A DNA stretch of 8,268 nt from contig DJAA01000066.1 in the NCBI GenBank assembly GCA_002428085.1, forward strand, positions 75,368 through 83,635, given 5' to 3'. The DNA is from Sulfurimonas sp. UBA6014 (GTDB lineage: Bacteria; Campylobacterota; Campylobacteria; Campylobacterales; Sulfurimonadaceae). The notes under the pieces are model-generated. The model ran no database searches and was not told the origin of the DNA. It saw only the letters and a program-made list of their open reading frames with translations. Below are positions 1 to 5,792 of this stretch, in pieces. The translations under genes and the position numbers were made by a program. Every line of letters begins with the position of its first letter. Position 1 is the stretch's first letter.

Positions 1-20
1 TTTGTTTTACTGTGGAACAT
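1..20 (-). other. possible start of a further gene cut by the window edge
   Basis: Ten bases after the queD stop there is an ATG (20-18) preceded by AGGA at a 7-base spacing, and the frame stays open to the edge (Met-Phe-His-Ser-Lys-Thr). This could be the first codons of the next gene of the moaA-queE-queD operon. Six codons are too few to identify a product, and the ATG could be chance. Confidence 0.2.
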
Positions 21-24
21 CAGC

Positions 25-48
25 AAATCCTAAACCTCTTTAGGATTT
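25..48 (-). repeat. perfect 10-bp inverted repeat overlapping the queD stop codon
   Basis: Positions 25-34 (aaatcctaaa) and 39-48 (tttaggattt) are exact reverse complements around a 4-base loop, which reads GAGG on the coding strand. The right half covers the queD stop codon TAG. No U-run follows on the coding strand, so it is not a classical intrinsic terminator. It could protect the mRNA 3' end, attenuate read-through or control translation of a following gene. The arms are AT-rich, so chance is possible. Confidence 0.45.
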
Positions 49-611
49 ATAAACTTTTCACTTTTTTTTATTTTTTCCCACAACTCTTTGTCTGCCCAGT
101 CGTTTACAATATCGTGCGAAAAAATAATCTCTTCTAAGGCAATGGCGCCCATAGTTTTCGAGTATGCATCTTCTTGAAAACCCTGCGCATACCCCGTATC
201 TGTTTCATGGACGATGACGCTATGAAGCTTTACTTCTTTTTCGCCGTTTACGGTAGTTGTTAATTTTAAAAGCGCGTCTATCATGACAAAAAGAACTCTG
301 CAAAATTGTTCGGCTGAGGGGGAAACGGGAAGTTCTACCCATCTTGCGGAGTGTTTTTTCATCTCCTTTATGTACTCTTTATCATCTGCGCTCCAAAGAG
401 CTATGGCGTGGTCAAAACTCTCAACAAGCGCTTTGATATTTTGTTTCATCAGTCCAAAATCAAAAACCATTTGTCCGTTATCTAAAAAGTTAGACTCAAA
501 AAGAAGTTCTACTTTATAAGAGTGTCCATGAATGGATTGTTTGCATTTGATGCTTGAGCATCCTCGCACAATATGGGCATTTTCAAATTTAAAAAGTTTT
601 CTTATTATCAT
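30..611 (-). CDS. queD: 6-carboxy-5,6,7,8-tetrahydropterin synthase QueD (PTPS family, long campylobacterotal form)
   Basis: QueD converts dihydroneopterin triphosphate to 6-carboxytetrahydropterin, the substrate of QueE in the queuosine/7-deazaguanine pathway; it is cytosolic. Seen (numbering from ATG 611, 193 aa): Zn-ligand His13 in 'NAHIV', then Cys23 and the HGHSY motif with His28 and His30; FDFGLMK at 51-57; DHA at 67-69; PSAEQF at 98-103; HETDTGYAQG near 135-144. Length is well above the about 120 residues of E. coli QueD: there is insertion in the middle and about 45 extra residues after HETDTGYAQG. The start is chosen at ATG 611, not the GTG at 614 that overlaps the queE stop (TAGTG), because AAAGGGG (625-619) lies 7 bases before this ATG. 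It is last of the moaA-queE-queD run, so coupling to queE is likely. PTPS paralogues can act in folate or biopterin routes, but the queE neighbour supports QueD. Confidence 0.9.
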   Translation of the reverse strand: MIIRKLFKFENAHIVRGCSSIKCKQSIHGHSYKVELLFESNFLDNGQMVFDFGLMKQNIKALVESFDHAIALWSADDKEYIKEMKKHSARWVELPVSPSAEQFCRVLFVMIDALLKLTTTVNGEKEVKLHSVIVHETDTGYAQGFQEDAYSKTMGAIALEEIIFSHDIVNDWADKELWEKIKKSEKFINPKEV

Positions 612-613
612 CA

Positions 614-1372
614 CTAAACCCCTTTATTTCTGTCCCAAACGCGTATGTGAAGTCTATCGCTAAAGTTATAGCCTTTGGCTTTACAAAACTCTATCAGCGG
701 CTCGGTATTTCGCTCTACTTCTTCTTTAGAGCCACCTAGCGGCATACAATACACCTTTGTTTTTTGGGAGTGGATAATTATACTGTCTATTTCTTCTTCT
801 AAACTCAGGTCTATAGAATCGGCATCGATGCTAAATTTGAAAAAAGCTTCTTTGGCATTTGAGGCAATGTTGTAAATAACGTCGCCTCTGACTCTTTTAT
901 GAAAGGGCTCGTTTGAGTTTGAAAGCTTCACCGAAAGTGCAAAAATACACTCTTTATAAATAGGGTATTTCTCAAAATCTATATCCAAAGAGCCGTTGGT
1001 CTCAAACGTTATTTGATGCCCTTTTATATGCAGAGCATTTAAAAATTCTATAAAAATTGCATCATTGCCGTAAATCAAAGGCTCTCCTCCTGTGAGAACG
1101 ATGTCTACGTTTGTCGGCAGTTCATAAAGCGCTAAAACATTTAAAAGTTCATGCGCATTTTTTATAGGAATCCAGTTTTGCGCAAAATGCTCTTTGTTTA
1201 CGGCATACACAGTATCGCAGCCCAAAACTACCACTCCGCTTGGTGCTTTTTCTTTACAGCCAAAACCTTCACATCGCATATTGCAGCCGCCAAAACGAAA
1301 AAAAAGCGACGGCGTGCCCGTATAGCGCCCTTCCCCTTGAATGGAGTAAAAATGTTCTACTAAATAGAGCAC
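614..1372 (-). CDS. queE: 7-carboxy-7-deazaguanine synthase QueE (radical SAM)
   Basis: QueE contracts the ring of 6-carboxytetrahydropterin to 7-carboxy-7-deazaguanine using SAM, Mg2+ and a 4Fe-4S cluster, the step after QueD on the way to preQ0 and queuosine. Seen: the family N-terminus VEHFYSIQGEG (5-15), FRFGGCNMRC with Cys30 and Cys34, GCDT with Cys52, and the SAM-contacting TGGEP (94-98). The 252-residue length is normal. In typical QueE the third cluster cysteine, just before DT, is two residues after the second; here 17 residues intervene and include an extra Cys39. From memory, Campylobacter and Helicobacter homologues carry a similar insertion. The start is GTG at 1372, three bases after the moaA stop TGA; conserved residues begin immediately and GGGTGG lies upstream. 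Its stop TAG overlaps the optional queD GTG. It probably shares the moaA promoter. Confidence 0.9.
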   Translation of the reverse strand: MLYLVEHFYSIQGEGRYTGTPSLFFRFGGCNMRCEGFGCKEKAPSGVVVLGCDTVYAVNKEHFAQNWIPIKNAHELLNVLALYELPTNVDIVLTGGEPLIYGNDAIFIEFLNALHIKGHQITFETNGSLDIDFEKYPIYKECIFALSVKLSNSNEPFHKRVRGDVIYNIASNAKEAFFKFSIDADSIDLSLEEEIDSIIIHSQKTKVYCMPLGGSKEEVERNTEPLIEFCKAKGYNFSDRLHIRVWDRNKGV

Positions 1373-1375
1373 AAC

Positions 1376-2341
1376 TCAACCACCCGTTTCATAAAATGCG
1401 CGAGATGAAATTTCTCCATCTACTCCGCCCCAGCGATTTTTTTCAGGTTTTGTTCTGACAACTTCTTTAAGCACGAGTGCCGCACCTTTAATGTCCCCTT
1501 TTTTAATCGCCTCGCGGATACTCATGGCCTCATCAAAATACAAACAAGGGATAAGATTTCCCTCGGCCGTGAGTCTGATACGGTTACATTTTTTGCAAAA
1601 ATCATCTTCATAAGGTTCTATAATTCCAAATTTGTACCCGTCTTGCATCGTATAATAGTGTGAGGGTGATGAGCCGTCAAACCCATTATCTTCAAACGTG
1701 TATTTATTTCGTAAAATCTCTAAAAGCTCATGAGATTTCATCCCACTGATATTTGCCTTGGCATGGGCGTTTTCCATGTATTCAATAAAACGCACACTCA
1801 TGCCACGCTCTTTACAAAACTCTAAAACATCAACAATCTCATCTGCGTTCATCCCCTTCATGGGAACCATATTTACTTTTATTTTGAGCCCAACTTTTAA
1901 AGCTTCTTCCACACCTGCGAGGACATTTTTGAGGACATCTTTGCCAGCAATCGCCTGAGCAACCTCAGGTTTAAGCGTATCAATCGAGACATTAATCCGC
2001 TTAAGTCCTGCATCTTTGAGTTTTTGTGCAACCCCTTTGAGCAAATAAGCATTCGTCGTCATCGCCAAATCTATGCTTGGCTCATAATCATAAATCATTT
2101 TTATAAACTTGTCCAAATCTTCACGAAGCAGAGGTTCACCGCCCGTAATTCGGATTTTTTTTACACCCTCGTCTATAGCTATTTTCATAAATTCAAACAG
2201 CTCTTCAAAAGACAATAAATTTTCTTTTGGAACCCATGAAAAAGGTTTTTCAGGCATACAATACTGACACCTAAAATTGCACCTCTCAGTCACCGAAACC
2301 CGAAGGTAATCAACGACTCTCTCATAGCTATCAATCAGCAT
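1376..2341 (-). CDS. moaA: GTP 3',8-cyclase MoaA (molybdenum cofactor biosynthesis, radical SAM)
   Basis: MoaA converts GTP to 3',8-cyclo-7,8-dihydro-GTP, the first step of molybdopterin synthesis; MoaC then forms cyclic pyranopterin phosphate. Seen: radical SAM cluster motif C21-x3-C25-x2-C28 (TERCNFRCQYCMP), ITGGEPLLR (65-73), TTNAYLL, and SIDTL (119-123). The second, substrate-binding 4Fe-4S cluster is C249-x2-C252-x13-C266 (DFCKKCNRIRLTAEGNLIPC). The protein ends in Gly-Gly (320-321), the tail needed for activity in the family. At 321 residues it is full length. The ATG at 2341 has AGAGGAG (2350-2356) at 8 bases. It heads the moaA-queE-queD run; I recall the same gene trio in Campylobacter jejuni. 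The product would serve molybdoenzymes such as periplasmic nitrate reductase or formate dehydrogenase, none of which is in the window. Confidence 0.97.
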   Translation of the reverse strand: MLIDSYERVVDYLRVSVTERCNFRCQYCMPEKPFSWVPKENLLSFEELFEFMKIAIDEGVKKIRITGGEPLLREDLDKFIKMIYDYEPSIDLAMTTNAYLLKGVAQKLKDAGLKRINVSIDTLKPEVAQAIAGKDVLKNVLAGVEEALKVGLKIKVNMVPMKGMNADEIVDVLEFCKERGMSVRFIEYMENAHAKANISGMKSHELLEILRNKYTFEDNGFDGSSPSHYYTMQDGYKFGIIEPYEDDFCKKCNRIRLTAEGNLIPCLYFDEAMSIREAIKKGDIKGAALVLKEVVRTKPEKNRWGGVDGEISSRAFYETGG

Positions 2342-2349
2342 CTACTTTG

Positions 2350-2356
2350 CTCCTCT
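2350..2356 (-). promoter_or_regulatory. ribosome binding site of moaA
   Basis: The coding strand reads AGAGGAG, eight bases before the moaA ATG. It is one of the clearest Shine-Dalgarno sequences in the window and fixes the start at 2341. Confidence 0.8.
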
Positions 2357-2368
2357 TATTTTGCGGTT

Positions 2369-2374
2369 ATTATA
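2369..2374 (-). promoter_or_regulatory. -10 box (TATAAT) of the moaA-queE-queD operon
   Basis: A perfect TATAAT on the minus strand. Counting the usual six bases downstream puts the transcription start near 2362, giving a leader of about 20 bases before the moaA ATG. There is no TTGACA-like -35; instead a run of nine T (coding strand) lies upstream, as is usual for sigma-70 promoters in Campylobacterota. The start site is inferred. Confidence 0.65.
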
Positions 2375-2395
2375 TCTCTTTGAGTTAAAAAAAAA

Positions 2396-2409
2396 TTGAT
2401 TTATATCAC
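2396..2409. promoter_or_regulatory. putative CRP/FNR-family activator site upstream of moaA
   Basis: The plus strand reads TTGAT-TTAT-ATCAC (minus: GTGAT-ATAA-ATCAA), matching the FNR consensus TTGAT-N4-ATCAA at nine of ten defined bases. Its centre (2402.5) is about 40 bases upstream of the start predicted from the TATAAT at 2369-2374, close to the -41.5 position of class II CRP/FNR activation. Lack of a -35 fits activator dependence. Campylobacterota have several CRP/FNR-type regulators; which one would bind is unknown. Confidence 0.4.
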
Positions 2410-2455
2410 GCTATAAATAAATAAAGTTTGTTTAATTATTTATGTTGAACACTTT

Positions 2456-2923
2456 TTATTTAGCTTCAACAACAATGGTGCCGCTGAGGAAATCATGGAG
2501 GGCTCTTTTATCTTTTCTATACAATGGAATGAGTAAACCAAGAAGCGTACTAGCTGCAAATAAAAAGGCGACAAAACGAAAAAAAGCTCTTAAAAAAGAG
2601 AGTTTTTTATGTGTTTTAAAATCTATCACTTTTAAAGCGTACGCCTTTTTGCCAGGTGTTTGAGCAAATTTCCACAGAAGAATTGCGTAAATAAAACCAT
2701 ACAGGATAACGGCGACAAGCGGAGCCATTTGAGAAGATTGGAAATCATCTTTTCCATTCATGACACCATATGCTATAAGGTAAAGAATCGGTGCATAAAT
2801 CATAAACATATCTGTGATAAATGCTTTAATTCTTGCAACATAACTTGCATATAAAACGGTTGGCATATCACTTTTAAGGGGATTATTTTTAATTGATTGC
2901 TTTCTTAGGTCTCTGAATCTCAT
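2456..2923 (-). CDS. RDD-family inner-membrane protein
   Basis: A 155-residue integral membrane protein of the RDD family, whose biochemical role is mostly unknown (some members have been linked to ion transport). Seen: a basic cytosolic N-terminus (MRFRDLRKQS); Arg31 and Asp38 in the first hydrophobic helix (33-53); a second helix about 67-85; 'AQTPGKKAYALKV' (87-99), a hallmark of the family; a third helix about 110-134; and 'RKDKRALHDFLSGTIVV' at the C-terminus with Arg140 and Asp144. It lies alone between the petABC terminator and the moaA promoter, so it is probably its own transcription unit, though read-through either way is possible. The ATG at 2923 has no Shine-Dalgarno and follows a TATAAT by only 6 bases, suggesting a leaderless mRNA. 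An alternative ATG at codon 20 would remove only the basic N-terminus, and I think it less likely. Confidence 0.85.
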   Translation of the reverse strand: MRFRDLRKQSIKNNPLKSDMPTVLYASYVARIKAFITDMFMIYAPILYLIAYGVMNGKDDFQSSQMAPLVAVILYGFIYAILLWKFAQTPGKKAYALKVIDFKTHKKLSFLRAFFRFVAFLFAASTLLGLLIPLYRKDKRALHDFLSGTIVVEAK

Positions 2924-2929
2924 AAAAAG

Positions 2930-2935
2930 ATTATA
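2930..2935 (-). promoter_or_regulatory. -10 box (TATAAT) directly before the RDD gene
   Basis: The coding strand reads TATAATCTTTTT then ATG. With the usual six bases between -10 and +1, transcription would begin at or within one base of the start codon. A T-rich stretch (AATTTTTCATC) lies upstream, as in other campylobacterotal promoters. It follows the petABC terminator, where a new promoter is expected. Confidence 0.5.
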
Positions 2936-2970
2936 TCAGATGAAAAATTAAAGTAGGTAGGAAACGAAAC

Positions 2971-2995
2971 GCTTTGACTCCAAAGGAGTCAAAGC
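2971..2995 (-). terminator. hairpin terminator after petABC
   Basis: Positions 2971-2981 (gctttgactcc) and 2985-2995 (ggagtcaaagc) form a perfect 11-bp stem with a 3-base loop. On the coding strand the stem is followed by GTTTCGTTTCC, T-rich but interrupted. It lies 57 bases after the petC stop and before the RDD promoter. The stem is strong; the imperfect U-tract makes termination efficiency uncertain. Confidence 0.7.
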
Positions 2996-3051
2996 TTTAG
3001 TCGCCTCAACAGCATAAGCGAGTAAAAAGAGTGTGTTCCTTCTAACGACTC

Positions 3052-3999
3052 CTAGTGTAAGTCTTTCCAGACTTTTCTTTTCCAAAGAAATGCAAAGAGT
3101 GCAAAGATTACAATGTAAATCATGACACTCATACCAATTTCTTCTCTTTCATGTCTTTTTGTATCGCCCGCATCTTGTAGGTATTCTATAACTTTTTCTG
3201 CGGCTTCTGGTGTTACACCTACACGTGGCATAGCAGTTCCCTCAAGTTGACTCTGAGGATTTTCGATAAATGTACTAACATAATGCTCACCACGAGAACG
3301 GATATACATACTCAAATCTGGTGGAGTTTTACCCATATATGCTTTGAGTGAATCTTGATACTCTAGCAATTTAATATCAAACGCTAAAGAATCTTTTTTA
3401 TCTTTAAAGTTTGGTTTTGCCCCTATTGGAGTCCAGTTTTCATAACTCACCGCATGGCATCTGCCACAAGCATTTTCAAATGCCATAATCGGTGTCACTT
3501 CTTCAGCTTTTACGGCGATAGACTGTAGATATGCAATCATGTCTGCAATTTCTTGGTCTATATCTCCACCAGCTCCATAAAATGGCACCATTGGATGCAT
3601 TTTACCTGCATCAGCATCGAACTTATGCTCAACCATAAGTGCATGTGCTGGGTTTTTTATCATAGCTGCCAAAAATTTAGGATCATAAATAGCACCAGCA
3701 TTACTAAGGTCTGGCGGATTCACGCCATAACTCGCAGCAGCCATTTGAGGCTCCATTGTAGCTGGCACTTTTACAACATTTATTGAGTGACATCCCGTAC
3801 AAGCACCAGCACCCATAACAAGTTCTTGACCACGAGTTACATCTCCTTGCTTTTGAATAGCTGGAAGATCAGCATAAGCAAAGCTCTCACTTTCAACATG
3901 CTTGTGCATTTGTGAATGCGCGAAAGGCTCTACAAGATAGTAAGTTACAAGTGTGAAGAAAACAACTACAGCTAATATTAATGGTTCTTTATTTTTCAT
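3052..3999 (-). CDS. petC: diheme cytochrome c subunit of the cytochrome bc complex
   Basis: The c-type cytochrome subunit of complex III, taking electrons from the Rieske protein to a soluble cytochrome c in the periplasm. Seen (315 aa from ATG 3999): an N-terminal membrane segment (about 6-23, signal anchor); two haem c motifs, CTGCH (67-71) and CGRCH (178-182); candidate Met axial ligands in 'KMHPMVPF' (134 or 137) and 'GTAMPRVG' (257), giving two tandem class I domains; and a C-terminal membrane helix (about 290-307) with basic cytosolic tail. It is therefore not a mono-haem cytochrome c1 but the diheme form known from Campylobacterota. The start is ATG 3999: GGGAG lies 5 bases upstream, directly after the petB stop at 4010. 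A longer reading from TTG at 4026 would overlap petB and lacks support. Third gene of petABC; stop TAG is followed by a hairpin. Confidence 0.93.
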   Translation of the reverse strand: MKNKEPLILAVVVFFTLVTYYLVEPFAHSQMHKHVESESFAYADLPAIQKQGDVTRGQELVMGAGACTGCHSINVVKVPATMEPQMAAASYGVNPPDLSNAGAIYDPKFLAAMIKNPAHALMVEHKFDADAGKMHPMVPFYGAGGDIDQEIADMIAYLQSIAVKAEEVTPIMAFENACGRCHAVSYENWTPIGAKPNFKDKKDSLAFDIKLLEYQDSLKAYMGKTPPDLSMYIRSRGEHYVSTFIENPQSQLEGTAMPRVGVTPEAAEKVIEYLQDAGDTKRHEREEIGMSVMIYIVIFALFAFLWKRKVWKDLH

Positions 4000-4004
4000 T
4001 TTCT

Positions 4005-4009
4005 CTCCC
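4005..4009 (-). promoter_or_regulatory. ribosome binding site deciding the petC start
   Basis: GGGAG fills most of the 10 bases between the petB stop and the petC ATG, with 5 bases to the ATG at 3999. It excludes the in-frame TTG at 4026 as the main start. Confidence 0.75.
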
Positions 4010-5224
4010 TTACACTTTTTTTTCAAACATTGTGATTATAGGAAGTAATATCCATAAGCCGATAAATGTTAATGCCGCAACTAAACCGATAGTACTGAAA
4101 ATACCTGAAGGAGGGAGTTTTCCCATCGCAGTCAACACAATCATATCAAGCAACATAGCCCAAAACCATATTGCAAAGAGCCCACGACGACTTGCAGGGA
4201 CTGTATTTGGACTTCTGTCTAGCCATGGCAAGAGGACAAAAATAACTTGTGCAAAACCAAAAGCCATAAGACCAATATCGGTAGAGAACGGACGTAAAAT
4301 CTCATAAGACCATAAGAAATACCACTCAGGATAAATATGTGCTGGAGTTTTAAGACCATCTGCTGGATCAAAGTTCACTGGATCCATCGCAAAACCATAA
4401 TGGTAAAATACTAAATAGAAAAAGAAAATCAAATAAATTCCCACAACCATCATGTCTTTAGATAAAAAGTCATTTCCAAATCTCATAACTTTTGAGCCTA
4501 CTTTATCGCCTGCTAAATATTTTTTAGATTCTGCGTCAAAATCTATCTCTTCACCATCTTGGTTGTTTACGTGTGGAATACGAAGAGCCGCGAAGTGAAG
4601 CCCGATAAGTCCTAAAATTGCCAATGGAAGAAGAAGCACGTGAAGCATAAAGAAACGAGACAAGAATGCTTGAGCAGGAACATAATCTCCACGAATCCAT
4701 TCAACTAGGAAATCTGCATGTAACGAACCACCAGAGAAAAGATTTGTGATAACCATACCTGCCCAGTAAGACATTTGTCCCCATGGAAGCATATAACCAG
4801 AAAATGCTTCTGCTGAGAAAGTGATGAAAAGAAGCATGCCAGAGAGCCAAATCATCTCACGGCCTTTTTTATAAGAACCGTAATAAATGCCCGTAAACAT
4901 GTGAATATAAATAATCAAAAAAACAACTGATGCAGCAACACCATGCACGTGTCTCCATAACCAGCCAAAATCGACATCTCTCATGATGGTGTAGTTTACG
5001 CTATAAAATGCCGTATCAACATTTGGTTGATAATACATCAATAAAAATATACCTGAAACTAAAAGGAGCACGAAGGTAATCATAAGAATAAGACCCATCG
5101 CCCACAAAAAGTTAATGTTTTTAGGAATCCAATACTCAGACGCCATAACCTTTTCCACTTTTTCGATTGCTAAACGTTGGTTTAACCAATCTTTTACACT
5201 TGTTGCTTTTGTAAAATGTGCCAT
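4010..5224 (-). CDS. petB: cytochrome b subunit of the cytochrome bc complex
   Basis: The membrane core of complex III, oxidising quinol (menaquinol in Campylobacterota) and carrying two b haems across the membrane. Seen: eight likely membrane helices (about 38-64, 90-111, 124-144, 189-214, 258-278, 315-335, 347-366, 376-398), so the b6-like and subunit IV-like halves are fused, as in bc1. Haem ligands are His94 and His108 in helix B (13 residues between) and His195 and His210 in helix D (14 between, as in b6f; mitochondrial cytochrome b has 13). The quinol-site PEWY motif is at 299-302, and GYMLPWGQMSYW (143-154) marks the cd region. The D-E linker (about 218-256) is charged. The 404-residue length is normal. 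It begins 12 bases after petA, with AAGGGA just before the ATG at 5224, and the petC ribosome site starts immediately after its stop. Confidence 0.96.
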   Translation of the reverse strand: MAHFTKATSVKDWLNQRLAIEKVEKVMASEYWIPKNINFLWAMGLILMITFVLLLVSGIFLLMYYQPNVDTAFYSVNYTIMRDVDFGWLWRHVHGVAASVVFLIIYIHMFTGIYYGSYKKGREMIWLSGMLLFITFSAEAFSGYMLPWGQMSYWAGMVITNLFSGGSLHADFLVEWIRGDYVPAQAFLSRFFMLHVLLLPLAILGLIGLHFAALRIPHVNNQDGEEIDFDAESKKYLAGDKVGSKVMRFGNDFLSKDMMVVGIYLIFFFYLVFYHYGFAMDPVNFDPADGLKTPAHIYPEWYFLWSYEILRPFSTDIGLMAFGFAQVIFVLLPWLDRSPNTVPASRRGLFAIWFWAMLLDMIVLTAMGKLPPSGIFSTIGLVAALTFIGLWILLPIITMFEKKV

Positions 5225-5236
5225 TTTTTCCCTTTT

Positions 5237-5761
5237 TTAAAGTGTTATACCAGTTTCTTTCATCTTCATGTACTCAGGACCTGCTTCGCCGAGAACCAAC
5301 AAATTTCCATCTATCTTAAATGGAGGAATATCAAATCCTCGTGGAGGCGGAGCTTTTGTCACATCACCAGAGAAGTCAAATTGACCACCATGGCATGCAC
5401 ACAAAAAGCCTTCTTTGCCTGCATCATACGCAGGAATACAACCAAGATGTGTACATAAACCAATACTCACCATGTAATGTGCACCACCTATAACAATGTC
5501 ACGAGCTTTTTGTTTCTCTGTTTGCTTTGCAACCATTTCCGCTGTTTTTTTCAAAACAAAGATAGGCTTGCCTCTCCATTTTTCAGTCACTAATTTATTT
5601 TCTTCATATATTGACATATCAAGAGTAGTAAAACCCGCCGCTTTAACACTTGGAAGTGGATCCCAAGTCCTTTTCATAGCGACTAATGAACCCACAGCAC
5701 CCACTGCTGCAACAGCACCAAATGCTTTACCCATAAAACCTCTACGGCTATTTTCTTCCAT
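5237..5761 (-). CDS. petA: Rieske iron-sulfur subunit of the cytochrome bc complex
   Basis: Carries the 2Fe-2S cluster that takes the first electron from quinol at the cytochrome b Qo site and moves it to the c subunit; membrane-anchored, facing the periplasm. Seen: Tat signal-anchor with S5-R6-R7-G-F and hydrophobic 'AFGAVAAVGAVGSLVA' (13-28); cluster box 1 CTHLGC (103-108) and box 2 CACHGG (121-126). By homology the ligands are Cys103, His105, Cys121 and His124, with Cys108-Cys123 as disulfide. PPPRGFDIPPF (138-148) is the conserved 'proline loop' region. At 174 residues it is full length. Gly126 and Phe128 replace the Ser and Tyr that hydrogen-bond the cluster in high-potential Rieske proteins. 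First gene of petABC. The ATG at 5761 has only a weak GGG at 5 bases, with a TATAAT box 31 bases upstream. Confidence 0.96.
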   Translation of the reverse strand: MEENSRRGFMGKAFGAVAAVGAVGSLVAMKRTWDPLPSVKAAGFTTLDMSIYEENKLVTEKWRGKPIFVLKKTAEMVAKQTEKQKARDIVIGGAHYMVSIGLCTHLGCIPAYDAGKEGFLCACHGGQFDFSGDVTKAPPPRGFDIPPFKIDGNLLVLGEAGPEYMKMKETGITL

Positions 5762-5792
5762 ATTTGCCCACTTATTGTGAAATTTGTAGCTT

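Noticed and set aside
612..614. GTG at 614 as the queD start
   Set aside because: The next codon is ATG with AAAGGGG at a better 7-base spacing; the GTG adds a single residue.
3001..3050. Second hairpin (tcgc...gcga) after petC
   Set aside because: Only a 4-bp stem with a long loop; not distinguishable from chance beside the strong 11-bp hairpin at 2971-2995.
4000..4026. Longer petC reading from TTG at 4026
   Set aside because: It would overlap petB by 17 bases and has no ribosome site, whereas ATG 3999 has GGGAG at 5 bases and begins a normal signal anchor.
3981..4307. 108-codon open frame on the plus strand across the petB-petC junction
   Set aside because: It lies antisense to well-conserved cytochrome genes and has no family resemblance; the same holds for the plus-strand frames at 5496-5780, 7666-7938, 283-519 and 1151-1363.
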